Shown here: piece after piece, positions 30,484 to 42,030 of the stretch | How positions within the stretch are numbered: the first letter of the stretch is position 1 | How the letters are laid out: each line of letters starts with the position of its first letter | Source of the DNA: Shinisaurus crocodilurus | Taxonomy: Eukaryota; Chordata; Lepidosauria; Squamata; Shinisauridae | Direction of reading: 5' to 3' | NCBI GenBank assembly: GCA_021292165.1 | Contig: CM037878.1 | Coordinates: forward strand, 253,939,921-254,003,920 | Length of the DNA: 64,000 nt | Notes under the pieces: model-generated | Seen by the model: only the letters and a program-made list of their open reading frames with translations | Databases searched by the model: none | What the model was told of the DNA's origin: nothing | Program-made: the position numbers and the translations under genes

Positions 30484-31043
30484 GAACATAGAATCATAGA
30501 AAAGTAGAGTTGGAAGGGGCCTATAAGGCCATCGAGTCCAACCCCCTGCGCAATGCCGGAATCCAAGTCAAAGCATCCCTGACAGATAGTTGTCCAGCTG
30601 CACCTTGAATGCCTCCAGAGTGGGAGAGCCCACCACCTCCCTAGGTAGTAGGTTACATTGTCTTATTGCTCTAACAGTGAGGAGATTTTCCCTGATGTTT
30701 AGGTGGAATATGGGTTCCTGTAACTTGAGCCCATTATTCCGTGTCCTGCAAAATGGGATGATCCTGGCCCTCCTCTTTGTGACAACCCTTCAAGTACTTG
30801 AAGAGTGCTATCATATCCCTCAGTCTCCTCTTCTGAAGGCTACACATGCCCATTTCTTTTAGTCTCTCCTCATAGGACCTTGTTTCCAGTCCCTTTATCA
30901 TCTTTGTTGCCCTCCTCTGAACCCTCTCCAGTTTGTCTACATCCTTCTTAAAGTGTGGTTCCCAGAAGTGGACGCAGTACTCAAGATGAGGCCTAACCAG
31001 TGCTGAGTAAAGGGGAACTATCACTTCCCGTGATTTGCAATGA
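30484..31043 (-). mobile_element. CR1 LINE 3' end
   Basis: The minus strand shows the CR1 C-terminal blocks [60 protein letters not shown], then the 3' end GAGTTGGACTCGATGGCC-like sequence finishing in TTCTATGATTCTATG. The same blocks are intact in the copy at 52711-53917. One frameshift near [16 protein letters not shown] and 5' truncation leave no activity. Confidence 0.9.
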
Positions 31044-31119
31044 ACATGAATACAATGAACTCCTGCTTAACTTCCCAAGCAACTGGTATTGAGAGACATA
31101 CTGCCATCATTACTAGTAT

Positions 31120-31215
31120 CCTTTGACAGCCTTATTCTCCATGAATTTGTCTGATCCCCTTTAAAGAGAGTTCTTGTTGTCTATCAATCATTACATCTTG
31201 TGGTAGGTGGGTGTT
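31120..31215 (-). mobile_element. Older CR1-type LINE fragment
   Basis: CATGAATTTGTCTGATCCCC, TTTAAAGAGAG, then ATCATTACATCTTGTGGTAG: the antisense of an older CR1 (L3-like) 3' region. Confidence 0.5.
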
Positions 31216-31477
31216 TTCAGTTTCTGTAGTTGCTTTAAAATACATTTTCTTGAAAACTGTAATAGTTGCAGCAACTATTCTTGTTCCTTTAACTGTTGAG
31301 TATTAAAATGAACATAATTATATGGCATTGATACTACAATTTGAGAGTTAGATAGAATCCTATCTACTAATAGCAAACTCATTCTCCAAGTGTGGATCCT
31401 TATGTAGCTAAATTGGCACCATCCACGTGCAAGGGGGACGTGTCAGCAGCTTGAGAAACCTCAAGGTGTACAGAAAG

Positions 31478-31516
<39 letters not shown>

Positions 31517-33007
31517 ATTAAGGGGAGGAACTTAAGCGCCCCCCTTCCCACTAAAAAACAACCCAATGCAGAATGAACATACTCAATGACTAGGGAATGC
31601 TGGTTGATTACTGGTGGGGAGAAAATGGAAAATGAGGGGAAAGAGAGAATGGAATGGAGTATGCTTGAAAAAGGCATGGCTGGCTGGAACCTTGAACAGG
31701 AGCACTCCACACTGCAACATTTTGTTGCAGGTTCTACCTGTATAATTCTGAAATCCAAAGATTGAGGTGACCTTTGGTATTTTTAAGCATTTGTTGCAAA
31801 CACATGTTACTTTTCCTCCGTCTCTGGACAAGGTCACACATATTCAATTTGACCCTCCTCTGGACAAGACATCCAGCAGCACCCAGAGCCCTCTCTCTTG
31901 GCTCCATGAATTTCAGTGAATTCAAGGCAGGTCTCCTATGTCACGTGGAGCTTTGGAGTATGCAGAAACATCTGCCTGCTCCCAAGCTTAGTACTGCAGC
32001 AAGAGCCTCTCCTGTTCTCCCCTTGACCTCTCTGCCATACATAGATGACTTGGGGTGGGGTGGGGGTGGTTGTCACTCTATCACCATGTCATGCTGAACT
32101 CTGGAGCATGCAGAAGGAGTGTGAACTACTGACGCTGCTTCTGTGCCTGCTCAGTAGCTCAGCATGACATGAGACCTCCCATTATCTCTCTGGAGTCTTA
32201 GACATGCTAGAGAACTTGGAGGAGGGGATGAGAGGGGGTTGTGTTATTGCACTGGGCTTTGGAGCAGGAAGAAGCTGCACACATATTTACCTGGCTCCAA
32301 AGTTTGGTAAGAAGCACAGACTGGTAAGAGGCACATCACAGGTAATGACTGTGCTTATGGTTGGTCAGCAAAGTCTGTGGCCATCCCTCCCTCCCTTCTG
32401 CCCAAATGCCATTGAATACCATGATCAGGTGTAACCTACGTAACCTATTTAAGAATCCATAGTGCCTTTTTTTTGTCCTCTCGTTCACTAATTCTGATCT
32501 CTGAGTGTTACAGGGATAGTAACAACAAGACATCCAAAACGGTTAGCACTCTCCACACTAATGTCCTATATTCCACATTGGAGAACTATTCACAGTTTTA
32601 AAAAAATTGAGGTAGAGGAAAGTAAAACACAAAATCAACTTCTCAGTATGTCCAGCAAGTAGCCTGGCCAGAGGCAAATGAGTCTAGACTTCTGTACCTT
32701 TAACCATTTTCTGTTGATCCATTTTCTGTTAATAGTATACATAGAAGAAATAATTTCAGCTGGTGCCTCCGGTCATACCTCTGCCAAAGTACCCTCTTTT
32801 ACACATCTATAGAAACAAAGGCCCATCTGCCCTCCTTTGTTTCTGATCACCCTACAAGCAGAAAAGTAAAAGGTAATGTGTGGATCAGATGCAATGTCTT
32901 TATAGGGGGACACAACTTTAGAATTGACCATGCATAGTAGACTAACATCAGAGCAATTCAAGCAATAATGCTGCATGCCTTTTGCTATTTCTGGGCACAT
33001 CTGTGAG
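31216..33007. other. No gene recognised; ATC microsatellite
   Basis: Contains an ATC tract at 31479-31516. Short open frames on both strands between 31.5 and 32.5 kb carry no motif. No splice-bounded exon recognised. Confidence 0.5.
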
Positions 33008-33216
33008 CAGATATTAATTCTGGAATAGTGGCACACTGGTAGAGGCGCATGTTTTGCATACAGAAGGTCCCAAATTCAATCCCTGGCATATCCAGGTAGG
33101 GCTGAGAAAGACTCATGTTTGAAACCCTGGACAGTTGTTGCCAGTCAGTGTAGGAGACAATACTGAGTTAGATGAACCAATGTTCAGACTCAGTTTAAGG
33201 CAGCTTCTTATGTTCC
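33008..33216 (+). mobile_element. tRNA-derived SINE (GGCAGCTTCTTATGTTC tail)
   Basis: Head: TGGCACACTGGTAGAGG (A-box region), then GGTCCCAAATTCAATCCC (B-box region). Body: CCAGGTAGGGCTGAGAAAGA, CAGTTGTTGCCAGTCAGTGT, TGAGTTAGATGAACCAATGT. Tail: CTCAGTTTAAGGCAGCTTCT. It is the fullest copy of this family in the window. Confidence 0.8.
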
Positions 33217-34164
33217 CTGAAATGACCAATTTTGATCTCACTTTATTTGTTCAGAACAGAAAGTGCAGACACTACAGCAAAATAGGCTAGTTGTATTCTA
33301 GATTACCTAAGGGTTTGTATATTGCACAAAAATGACTAGAAGTATACCTCAAAATTGCTGTAATGTCTGAGGTATTAGTCCAGGTGGCCAGCTCTTCATT
33401 AATCAGGTGTAGAAGGAGGAGTGAAATATGAGTATTTTCAGGAATGCATTCCATGAGAAGGAACAGGACATAGCAGCAAAATGGGGAAAGGTGTTTTCCA
33501 TGTTAAAGGGAATGCCTAAAATTTGGTGGTTGTTGATGTTCACACATAAATGTTAATCAGCTTATATGTGAATGTTCAAGCATGCCCTACTCTTCAGACG
33601 TATGCCAGTGAATGCTAAAGGTGACACCAGTGTTCCTCTGAACTTTCAGACATTCACAGCATTGTCTGAGATTGTCCATGTCAACGCCCAAAAATGACAT
33701 TCATAATGGACAAACAATTTGATAGAATTAACAAAGGGTTCCCAGATAAAATGTTGACAAGCGATAAATGTTTTCTAGGTATAGGACTCTCTTCTCATAG
33801 AGTCTTTGTGTCTGTGTCATACTGAAATCCAGGATCTCCTGAAACCTACAGGATATCTATCCACTTCCTTGGAGCCATAAGCACATTATATATATATCCA
33901 AAGTGTTCCTGTTAACTGAACTTCTTGAGAGTCTGGGGTGAGTTCTACTGAAAAATCCTTTTGCTTATTTAGTGTACTTTATAATTAGAACTAGGAGATT
34001 TTTGCCAGAATCAGAGTTTGTGATTAAAACACACACACACACACACACACACCATTGTAATGCTGTCACAAGCATTTATTTTGCCTCTGACCTAGTTTAA
34101 CTTCCAACACCAAACAGTATCAGAAAGGAGAAGCCAGGAATTGCCCAGTTTCATATAGAGTGTT
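33217..34164. other. No gene recognised; CA microsatellite
   Basis: A CA tract lies at 34029-34052. Otherwise unremarkable. Confidence 0.5.
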
Positions 34165-34400
34165 AAGGTATAAGGAACTGTCTTATACTGAGCCAGACTG
34201 TTTTTTCAACTAGTTTGTTTTTTAAAAAAATCTGCACCCTTCCTGCCCTATTATTTTATTTAAATGATTTCTGTCCTGACACTCTAAACCAAAGTCCATT
34301 CAAGGCGGCTCACAATGAAACAACAGCTATAGATCATAAAATGCAAATGTATAAATACAAAGCAACAATAAAATAATTAAAATAGGTGTGCTGCACAGCA
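34165..34400 (-). mobile_element. SINE tail scrap followed by L2-type 3' end
   Basis: AAGGTATAAGGAACTGTCTT then ATACTGAGCCAGACTG is the antisense of the tRNA-SINE tail. From about 34225 the sequence is L2-tail-like (AAGTCCATTCAAGGCGGCTC then ACAATGAAACAACAGC). Confidence 0.5.
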
Positions 34401-36971
34401 GGAAAGAGACGGGGCAAACAAAAAGACCAGGAGGAGGGGATAGGCAGGAGAACCTGCAGCTCCCTTGTTTCAGCCATAGACGTAGATGTATGGGGGGGGG
34501 GACTTTTCTAGGATGTGACCTGGCAATCCTACATGCAGCAGATCTCCAAAGTCTAGCAACGGTCTCCCCACAGCCCTGCTGCTGAAGAACCTATTAATGG
34601 AAGATACTAAAGATTGTATTTGGGACCTTCTGGATGTTATGCACATATTGAACTACGGCTGCCTATTTGGCTTACTTTGAAGCTTTCAGATGCACAACAC
34701 TTTTGGACTCTGTTGGGCCATTCAATTAATATTTCTTCCTGTGACTGTATGATCTTGAATCTAGATGATCCTACTGGAATTACTGGAATTCCCCTCTGGA
34801 AATAGTGTGTGTGTTGTGTGTGTGTGTGTCTGTGTGTGTGTGCGGGCGCACACACACATACACACAAAATGACAACACCCCTGGAAAGGCTGCTTAAATT
34901 TGCTTTCTTAGCTAAAGCAGTTAGATGTTTTTATTCCCAGAATGAATTGCCCTCCCAAAAGACGGGAACAGTCACAACTGTGACCAGATTTGGACCACTT
35001 ATCTATCATTCCCATACCTTAGAACATATTGATTGAAATTATGGGAATTGCCTGAGGAAGAGTTAAAAAGAACTGGCACCAGGTTCTTTTGAGCCAGAGT
35101 CTGGGTTTTCTGGAAGGAAAAGTATAGCCTAAATTGCTGCTGAAGAACTCAATCAAGTAATGTGTTAATAATCATTTATATGAATTCATTAATCTTGCAA
35201 AGTGTTTGCTCATTCACTTGCCCAACAATATCCCATAGTTATTCTCATTTTACAAATGGCAAATTGATGGAGTGACCGACATTGGCCCTTCCTCCTACCC
35301 TCATGTATTCTGATTCCTTCCCTCACTCACTTGGTCACCATAACTATAGTTTGCCATGATATCCAAACTGGGTCTAGCACCATTTGAGTAACCAAGTTTC
35401 CAGTTTTGGGTTGGAGACATTTATGGATTGGGAGGGGGGGGAGACTCTCCCAACTGGTGGATCACTTATTTTCAAGGTTCTCTCCCTAAAAGAAGTACTG
35501 ATAAGCTGCCACCAGTCAGGTTGAATCTCCTGACACCCCCTCATCTCTCCAGCTGCTTGGGGAGGTCTAAGCCCTTCTGCCAAGGACCCCTCCCTTTAGC
35601 CCAGCTTTGTGGGGGGAGAACAGCACTTCAGATTTTTTTTGCTCAAAGCCCAGAAACGCAGAACCTAACAATTTGGGGAAAGGGGGAAACAGGAAGAACA
35701 AGGGAAGACAAGACTCACACACACAGCATTCCATATAAAACCACTAAACTCATTCTAACTTAGCTAGTATATTTTTTCTGCTTGAGTAGGATCTTGGGTT
35801 TTTAGAGCCTATGCAGAATTCCTTCCAGAGAGGATGGTCTGAGAAACAGCATCTTGACCTCCTGATTAGATGTTATTGATGACAGAGCACAATAGCAGCA
35901 GCAGACTTCACCCAAACAAACACATGCACACATAGGACTTGTTTCTAAGTGGATGCTTTTAAAGTAAATAATAGAAGTAACATACGATTTCTTGTGTATG
36001 ATGAGCTTGATGGTTACAGACTTTCCAGTTTCTTAAATGTTACTTATTTTGTGAGGAAAGGAAAACAGAACATGTCTTCTTATTGCTAAACCCAAGCAAG
36101 TGTCAGTTAAGCCAGTTAACTGTTGGAAAGTCCTAACTGTCAGAGTGAGATAGAATGGAATCTCTAACTTGTTGCTAGGCAACATCCAGCATTCCCTCCC
36201 CTGATACCACTAAGTGGTTTGCTCCAGTGAACCCTGTCCCCTGACTTTTTGGAGAAGCTTGGTTTCTGACTTTGCCCTTTAACTAGACTATAACAGTGTA
36301 TCTTAACCCTTTACTGGGTGGTCAACTTAAAAACCCTCCCTGCACAGTTGACATCTTCTCGTCGCATATTCCAACAGTGCTTAGGAAGAGGTCAGGGAAT
36401 AAACAAAGTCTCAATTTTATGGAAGTCTGGGTCCAGTCAAAGCCATCCCCTTAGTGGAAACTGTTGATTTGTCCGCTAGTGCAGACAACACCCTGCATTT
36501 CTGATGTTAGTGGTCTAGCCAGGTAATTAGAAAATGACTTACTGTCTGGATCCAGATTTGTAAAGACCCCACACCTGAATTATAAAACAGCTGGCCAGTT
36601 CTAATTGGAGAAACCATTGCAAATTAGCTAAAGTTTTGTATGTGTATGGGGAAACAAAAAGTGAGATCTAACCTATTCAGGTGTCCCAGCATAGTGCCAA
36701 CTTACCAGCTGCTCTAGGTGGCACTGTTATGCTTCATCAGAAGTAGGGGTTTGTCACAGAGATCAGTGGTGGTTTTCAAGAGGGCTACTCGGAGGACACC
36801 CCCTTCACTGGACATTTGTTCTTAATTAAGCAGGAGGGAGAAATATGAGGACAATTGTGCAGGTTTTTCTCTCTCTCAAGACATTTAGATGGGGGTAATA
36901 GTATTTACAAATTCTATGAGGAGTTATATTACTTTTTAAAACTCTTTTTGGACACTTTAAATTGAATCCCA
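34401..36971. other. No gene recognised; GT/CA tract
   Basis: An interrupted GT tract followed by CA (34806-34866) can form a hairpin. A run of nine G lies near 34493. No exon, repeat family or regulatory element recognised in the remaining 2 kb. Confidence 0.45.
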
Positions 36972-37157
36972 TAGAGATAGTCATGAACCTCACTGGGTGA
37001 CTTTGGGCCAGGCAGTCACTGACTCTCAGCCTAACCTACCTCACAGGGTTGTTGTGAGGATAAAATGGAGAGGAGGAGGAGGAGGATTATGTAAGCTGCC
37101 TTGGGTTCCTTGCAGGAAAAAAGGCAGGGTATAAATATAATAAATAAATAAATACAA
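36972..37157 (+). mobile_element. MIR-like SINE, head missing
   Basis: Starts inside the core (CATGAACCTCACTGGGTGAC) and continues to the complete tail (GTAAGCTGCCTTGGGTTCCT, AAAAAGGCAGGGTATAAATA, TAAATAAATAAATA). The polymerase III promoter is lost. Confidence 0.8.
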
Positions 37158-37290
37158 TGCCAGGAAATGATGCTACATCACCACATTCCATCTTCCTGTG
37201 AGCATTAGGAACCCCATTTTTAAAGCGCTGGGTAGCTGTGCTGCCAGTGAGTACTCTGCCAAGCTGCAGCTTCCATTTAAAGTGTCCAAA

Positions 37291-37362
<72 letters not shown>

Positions 37363-37365
37363 AAA
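37291..37365. repeat. Composite (GT)n(GA)n(GAAA)n microsatellite
   Basis: Three arrays in direct succession: GT (37291-37306), GA (to about 37330), then about eight AAGA units. The long serine/phenylalanine or arginine/glutamate open frames across it are artefacts. Confidence 0.95.
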
Positions 37366-38542
37366 ACCCTTGGACCACCTTGAGATACAATTAACAAATA
37401 CTACTCCCACAACTCAAACATTCCTAACAACAACTCTCTTCCTCCCCCCACAATCTTCAGAAGATTTTAATCCTCCCCGCCCTGCAAATGAGAAATTCAG
37501 CTGGGCAAAACATTTGACCCAGCCCTAGTTTGCAGTAACTATAGATTACCCAATTCAAATATCAGGGAATAAGAAGGTGCAAAGGAAGGACTGAGGGGGA
37601 AGAATGTGTGTGTAAGCTCACAGCCATGGCTTGGGTTTGCCATCTGACCCAGGCCATTGACTGTGAAGAAAAACAGAAGAAAAAGAGTTATTTTCATTGT
37701 TTGCAAAATGCTTTGATGGTATCAGTTGTGATGTGTTGTGGCAAGTCATGAAACATATTTTAAAATTATTATTATTATTATTAATAATATTAATATTTAT
37801 TAGAAATATTTCATACTGACCTTCATCTTATAATACCAGGGTGGTATACAAAATGTAATTGGAAAGAAGCTAAGCTTGAGAACAAGATAAATTTGACCTT
37901 TTTAGTGTTCCATAGCACTAAGAATGGCAATCCCCTCCCTGCTGGTGTCAAATTTGGCGGAGCAGGGGCGGGGTCAGTAGGGGCCACAGGCAGCCCGTGG
38001 GCTGCAGGTTGCTCATGCCTGACATGGTGGATGGGACGATAAGTCATTCCAATTCATTTTAAAGATTAATGGGATCCAGGTAGGCTACACCTGGAATAAC
38101 TGACAATATTTTACTACTGTAAAATGAAGATAGCTTGTGTGACTTGGTGAAGTATTTTAATAAAAGGTATCCGTGTAGTTCTCCAAAACAGTAGACTCAG
38201 GAAATGCATGGATTTGAAGACTAACAAAAATGCTGAAACATTGGAAAATTTTAAGTACCGCACATCAAACATGATTTCGGAAGATAATCTATATTCCCAT
38301 GGTGGCTAGCCACTGGCAAATATGAAGGTTGTAACTGGTATACTGTGTAGAATTAAAGGAGATATCAACAGGTTTTTTTTTATAACTTCAATTAATTTTA
38401 CTTTAATTGAAATCATTGGGCTGCACACTCTTGGGGCATTGCTGCAGCACAAACTTCTATCGGTCTTATAACTAGTTAACTGTCATGGCTCCTCTCACCA
38501 GCAACACCACACCACCCTCCTGATCGTGGCAATTGTGCCTTC
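37366..38542. other. No gene recognised; LINE tail scrap
   Basis: An ATT tract (about 37766-37802) leads into an L2 antisense tail scrap (to 37860: CCAGGGTGGTATACAAAATG). The stretch 37925-38030 has Charlie-like words (GGGCTGCAGGTTGCTCATGC) without clear ends. Confidence 0.45.
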
Positions 38543-38579
38543 ATGAAAATCAGAGGCGTAGCGTGGGGGGTGCAGGGGG

Positions 38580-39545
38580 GGCCGGCCGCACCGGGCGCAA
38601 CATCTGGGGGGGCGCACTCGCAGGCCAGGTGAGCAGGGAGGGCTCACGGGAGGACACGTGTCAGCCGCGGCGCGTCGGAAGCTCCCGACCCGCGAGCGCG
38701 GCTGCTGCTGCTGGGGCCACAGGGGGACCCCGCGCCCTCAGTCAGGGGCTTTGCTGGGAGGGAAGGAGAGAAGGGAGGAGCCGCCGCCGCCGCCGCCCGG
38801 GGAAGGCTCGCGCGCCTGGGGCTGCGAGCCGCCCGCGATGCCGGCAAGCTCCGAGCGAGCCGCCCGCGTCGCCCTCCCCTCAGCCCGGCCGGCCAGCCGG
38901 CCGGCATCCCCGGACCCCTGCGGGAAGCTGCCAGATCCTCTGGGCAGAGGTTCCTCGCCGCCGCCGTCCAGAAGCTGGGTGAGGGTCGCCGTTCCCCAGG
39001 CTGCCCTTTGCGCCCGGGAAGGGGCCCGGAGGAGCCGTCCGCGATCCCAAGCGCCGAACGGACGGAGGGGGCGGGGGGCTGCGGAGGGGCTTGTGTTGCC
39101 CCCCCCGCCCCGTGAGTCGGCCAAAGCGCCCTGGAGGTAAAGAACGCCCCCCCCGCTCCGGCATCCATCTCCCCTGGAGCATGGACCCCCGCCAGGCGGA
39201 GAATATCTTCCGGCCAGTGGGGTGGTCATCAAGATGGGAGCGGAGGAGGGGAGGCAGCCGCCCGAAGGGGGAAGCTGCCTGCCCCCGCCCCACTGCAACA
39301 GGCTCTTATCCTGCTAGCGAGATCCCAAACTTTTGGCCGGGAGGGGCGGGCTGTCAGTGTCCAGCGGGGGAGGTGGGCTTTTACACCTTCTCGGCTTTAC
39401 CCCCAGCCGGAGGGGGAGGCCGTGCCTCCCCCCCCCGCCCCGTAGCTTGGGAGCTTCCCGGGGATCCTCTTGAGAGCAAGACACTGGGCTGGAGGGACAG
39501 CGCTGGGGCTGCTCTCGCCTCTTGACACGCAGAAGAGCGTCCCCT
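38580..39545. promoter_or_regulatory. CpG-island-like block inside the hAT element
   Basis: Dense CpG with CCG/CGG runs (for example GCCGCCGCCGCCGCCCGGGG near 38781). Donor-like sites AAGCTGGGTGAGGG (about 38970) and CTGGAGGTAAAGAA (about 39131) occur on the plus strand. Overlapping long open frames exist on both strands, as expected of stop-poor GC-rich DNA. One plus-strand frame has an ATG at 39181 (MDPRQAENIFRPVGW) and stops at 39525; it shows no domain that I know. Promoter activity is inferred from composition only. Confidence 0.5.
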
Positions 39546-39604
39546 CCGTAGCTGGCTCAGCGATGGTTGAAAATGTGGAGAATGTGTAATGCATGTTCGC
39601 ACTC

Positions 39605-39625
39605 AATAAAGTGTTTGAAAATAAA
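39605..39625 (+). terminator. Poly(A) signal within the hAT element
   Basis: AATAAA at 39605-39610, with a second AAATAAAC-type signal about 10 bp later, placed 80 bp after the stop codon at 39525 and followed by a T-rich stretch. It could end a transcript begun in the GC-rich block. Confidence 0.45.
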
Positions 39626-40131
39626 CTTGTATTTAGATGCATTTTACTTTAATTACATCAGTATTTTCATAACAAACAATACATGTGCTTAGGGGGTAAG
39701 GGTTTCTTTAACTAATCTAGTGGAAGAGACTCGAGTGCTAAAATCCACGGGTTAGGGGGCGCAAATTACTTGCCTTGCCCCGGGTGCTGACAACCCACGC
39801 TACGCCACTGATGAAAATACTGCTAGAGACTCCTTGTCCCTTTCGAAGAACTAAAGTGCCTGGCATTTTCTGTAAGCATGGGGCACCCTTCCCCACACTT
39901 GGAAAAGGAATTGCAACTCTTTTTGTCTTGAACCTCCAGTCCCATCTGCATCTGGATCAAACTTCAAAACTGGTTACAAATTTAGGCCCCTGTGTCGTCC
40001 CACTCCTCTCTGCCTTTGGAAGCAAGAAAAGGCAACTTACCATTAGGAGGGGGATGGGTAACCAGACTTGCTCACTTCCAGGCTGGCTGGCTGGCTCAAC
40101 TCCAGAATTTGAAATGGCACTTCTGAGCATG

Positions 40132-40439
40132 CTCAGTAGCAGGGCCTGCCCTAACATTAGGCAGAGTGAGGTCACTGCCTCAGGCAGCAAATACCTGGGT
40201 GTGGGGAGCAACAACGAGATGTTGGAGGACAGATCTGTGTGTGCCATGTGGCCTGCCCTGAAATCCTAAGCTAGCTCTCTAAGCCACCAGGTGCAGTGGA
40301 GCACAGTCCCGTTACCAGTGCTGAAGTAAAATCCAACTTCCAGTTCAGTCAGCTTCTGTACATGGAATGGGTGGTGGTGGGCGCCTTGTTATCCTTTGCC
40401 TCAGGCAGCAAAATATCTTGGGCTGGCCCTGCTCAGTAG
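40132..40439. mobile_element. hAT-type MITE with exact 8-bp target duplication
   Basis: The element at 40140-40431 is flanked by CTCAGTAG on both sides. It starts CAGGGCCTGCCCTAACATTA, with GTCACTGCCTCAGGCAGC soon after, and ends TTGGGCTGGCCCTG, preceded by GCCTCAGGCAGC. It is 292 bp with no coding content. It lies only about 320 bp from the GC-rich hAT element. Confidence 0.9.
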
Positions 40440-40503
40440 TTTTATTTCAGGTCCTGGTAGGTCCAGGGATCAGGGGTTATTATCGGGGGTTTTTTTTGCA
40501 ATC

Positions 40504-40788
40504 ATTGGGCAGTATCCAATACTGCTGCGGTGCTAGCGGAATGACTGCTAGCACAAGGAGAAAATAGTGCTTACTTGTACAACCAGAAACTAACAGAACC
40601 TACCACTTCCGGAATGGGACAGGTCAGTGGAGGTCATGGAAGGGAGCTCCACTGACTTGCCCCATTCCGGAAGCAGTAGGTTTAGTTAGTTTCTTGTGTT
40701 GCTCTACCTTCCCATTGTGCTAGCAGTTGTTCCTGCTAGAATAATATATTTATTGCTGGTGGGCTGCTAGCATTGGATACTGCCCATT
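40504..40788. mobile_element. Fold-back element, nearly full-length palindrome
   Basis: 40507-40785 is flanked by ATT on both sides. It starts GGGCAGTATCCAATACTGCT and ends CATTGGATACTGCCC. The inner pairs are GCTAGCACAAGGAGAAAAT with its partner near 40715, and CCACTTCCGGAATGGG with CCCCATTCCGGAAGCAG around a short centre at about 40640. The whole element could fold into one imperfect hairpin of about 280 nt. Confidence 0.75.
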
Positions 40789-41039
40789 CTTTGTGAGTTT
40801 TTTGAATATTTGCAAGGAATGATAACACCCCCCCCCCCTTACTACACACACGCACACGATTTCTGGTTCCTTGGGGAGAGAGAATGACTGCTAAACCAGT
40901 TTAATGCAGTTAATTAAAATCCTATGATTAAAGAGCCTTACAGAGAAACCACAATGTACCGTAGGCCTACATAGCTCACTGATTTTAATGGCCTTAAGTG
41001 TACCTGATTCTACATTGGGATTAAGGCTAGGGTAGTGAA

Positions 41040-41107
41040 CAGTGCAATGCTATACATGCAGAAGTAAGCCCCATTGAGTTCAGATAAATGTGTATAGGAC
41101 TGCAGCC
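41040..41107. mobile_element. Fold-back MITE, family B
   Basis: CAGTGCAATGCTATACATGC at the left, GTGTATAGGACTGCAGCC at the right, followed by TTA. The centre reads GCCCCATTGAGTTCAG. The left TTA is not preserved (GAA). It lies 12 bp from the next element. Confidence 0.6.
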
Positions 41108-41116
41108 TTACTTAGC

Positions 41117-41210
41117 TTAGGGAGCAATCCTATGCCAGATATCTTGCTGAGGCATGCTGGGAGTTGTGGGACTTTTTTCCTGTCTAAATATGCATAAGTT
41201 TGCACCCTTA
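41117..41210. mobile_element. Fold-back MITE, family A, with TTA target duplication
   Basis: The element at 41120-41207 is flanked by TTA on both sides. It starts GGGAGCAATCCTATGCC, contains GCATGCTGGGAGTTGTGGGA and CTGTCTAAATATGCATAAG, and ends GTTTGCACCC. The left arm is shortened compared with 333-460. Confidence 0.7.
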
Positions 41211-41860
41211 AACTTTCAAGGCAAAGACCACTACAGTTAAAAAGGATGGACACCTGGGTATGAGAGATCTCGCTGACATACCGGTATGCTGATATATTTT
41301 TGGCAAGGAAAGTTGAAGAAATATATCTATTGGGGGAAAAAGACTGATTCTATTTGAACTTTCATTTCAGTAACTCTGAAATGGCTCAGATCCATGAATT
41401 TCCTGGCCCAGATCCATGAATTTCCACATTTGAGAGTTAGTCACTCTGCCTCAGATTCTCAGAATGCATATGTAAGTGTGTCTGTGATTATTCTTCTGTA
41501 AGTCTCAAGGATAATGATGTATATTTAAATATCTTCATGCATACATATATGTATATTCTTGCATATAGTGTATACAAAAGATTCTTATATGAAAACCCCA
41601 TCAAACACAACACTGATAAATTGGCTCCTAAAAAAATAGTTTCTGATCTCTAATGAAACACGTTTAAAAATAAGTTACAGTACAATCCTTTCCATAGGTA
41701 TAGGATAAGTATACCTGGCTTGGCAGTACTACATGTGCAAAGGGTCTCAGGTTTGCAGCAGATCACAAGCTGAATATGAGCCAACAGTGTGATGTGACTG
41801 CAAAAACTGCTAATGTGATTTTAGGCTGTATTAATAGAATAATAGTTTCTAAGTCATTAT

Positions 41861-41925
41861 TTATTTATTTATTACATTTCTGTACCTCCCAATAGCCGAA
41901 GCTCTCTGGGTGGTTCACAACAATC
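41861..41925 (-). mobile_element. L2-type 3' tail inserted in CR1
   Basis: TTATTTATTTATTACATTTC, then CCAATAGCCGAAGCTCTCTG, the antisense of the L2 terminal stem-loop, only about 65 bp long. Confidence 0.65.
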
Positions 41926-42030
41926 ATCAGAAGTAATATTCTACATTATTCCACACTAAGACCTCATTTGATGTATTGTGTTCTGTTCTAGACACCTCAC
42001 TATGTGTCTCACTATGTAGACAAATTGGAA

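Larger units (their letters stand above)
38543..39818. mobile_element. hAT-type DNA transposon carrying a CpG-island-like block (Pack-type candidate)
   Basis: The element is 38551-39810 (1260 bp), flanked by the exact 8-bp duplication ATGAAAAT (38543-38550 and 39811-39818). Terminal inverted repeats: CAGAGGCGTAGCGTGGG at the left and, read inward from the right, CAGTGGCGTAGCGTGGG; 16 of 17 match, and weaker pairing continues inward (GTGCAG.../GTCAGCACCCGGGGCAA). These ends and the 8-bp duplication identify hAT. There is no transposase. The interior from about 38580 to 39545 is extremely GC- and CpG-rich, unlike either the flanks or any other MITE here, and carries candidate splice donors and a poly(A) signal. 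It is best explained as host gene-start DNA captured by a non-autonomous transposon; the source gene is not identified. Confidence 0.8.

Noticed and set aside
38533..39525. Several open frames of 130-190 codons on both strands in the GC-rich block
   Set aside because: Stop-poor CpG-rich DNA gives overlapping open frames in most reading frames. The translations are proline-, glycine- and arginine-rich with no domain, and one frame starts outside the transposon.
39775..40269. Open frame of 164 codons
   Set aside because: It begins inside the hAT element, crosses its right end and target duplication, and finishes within another hAT MITE.
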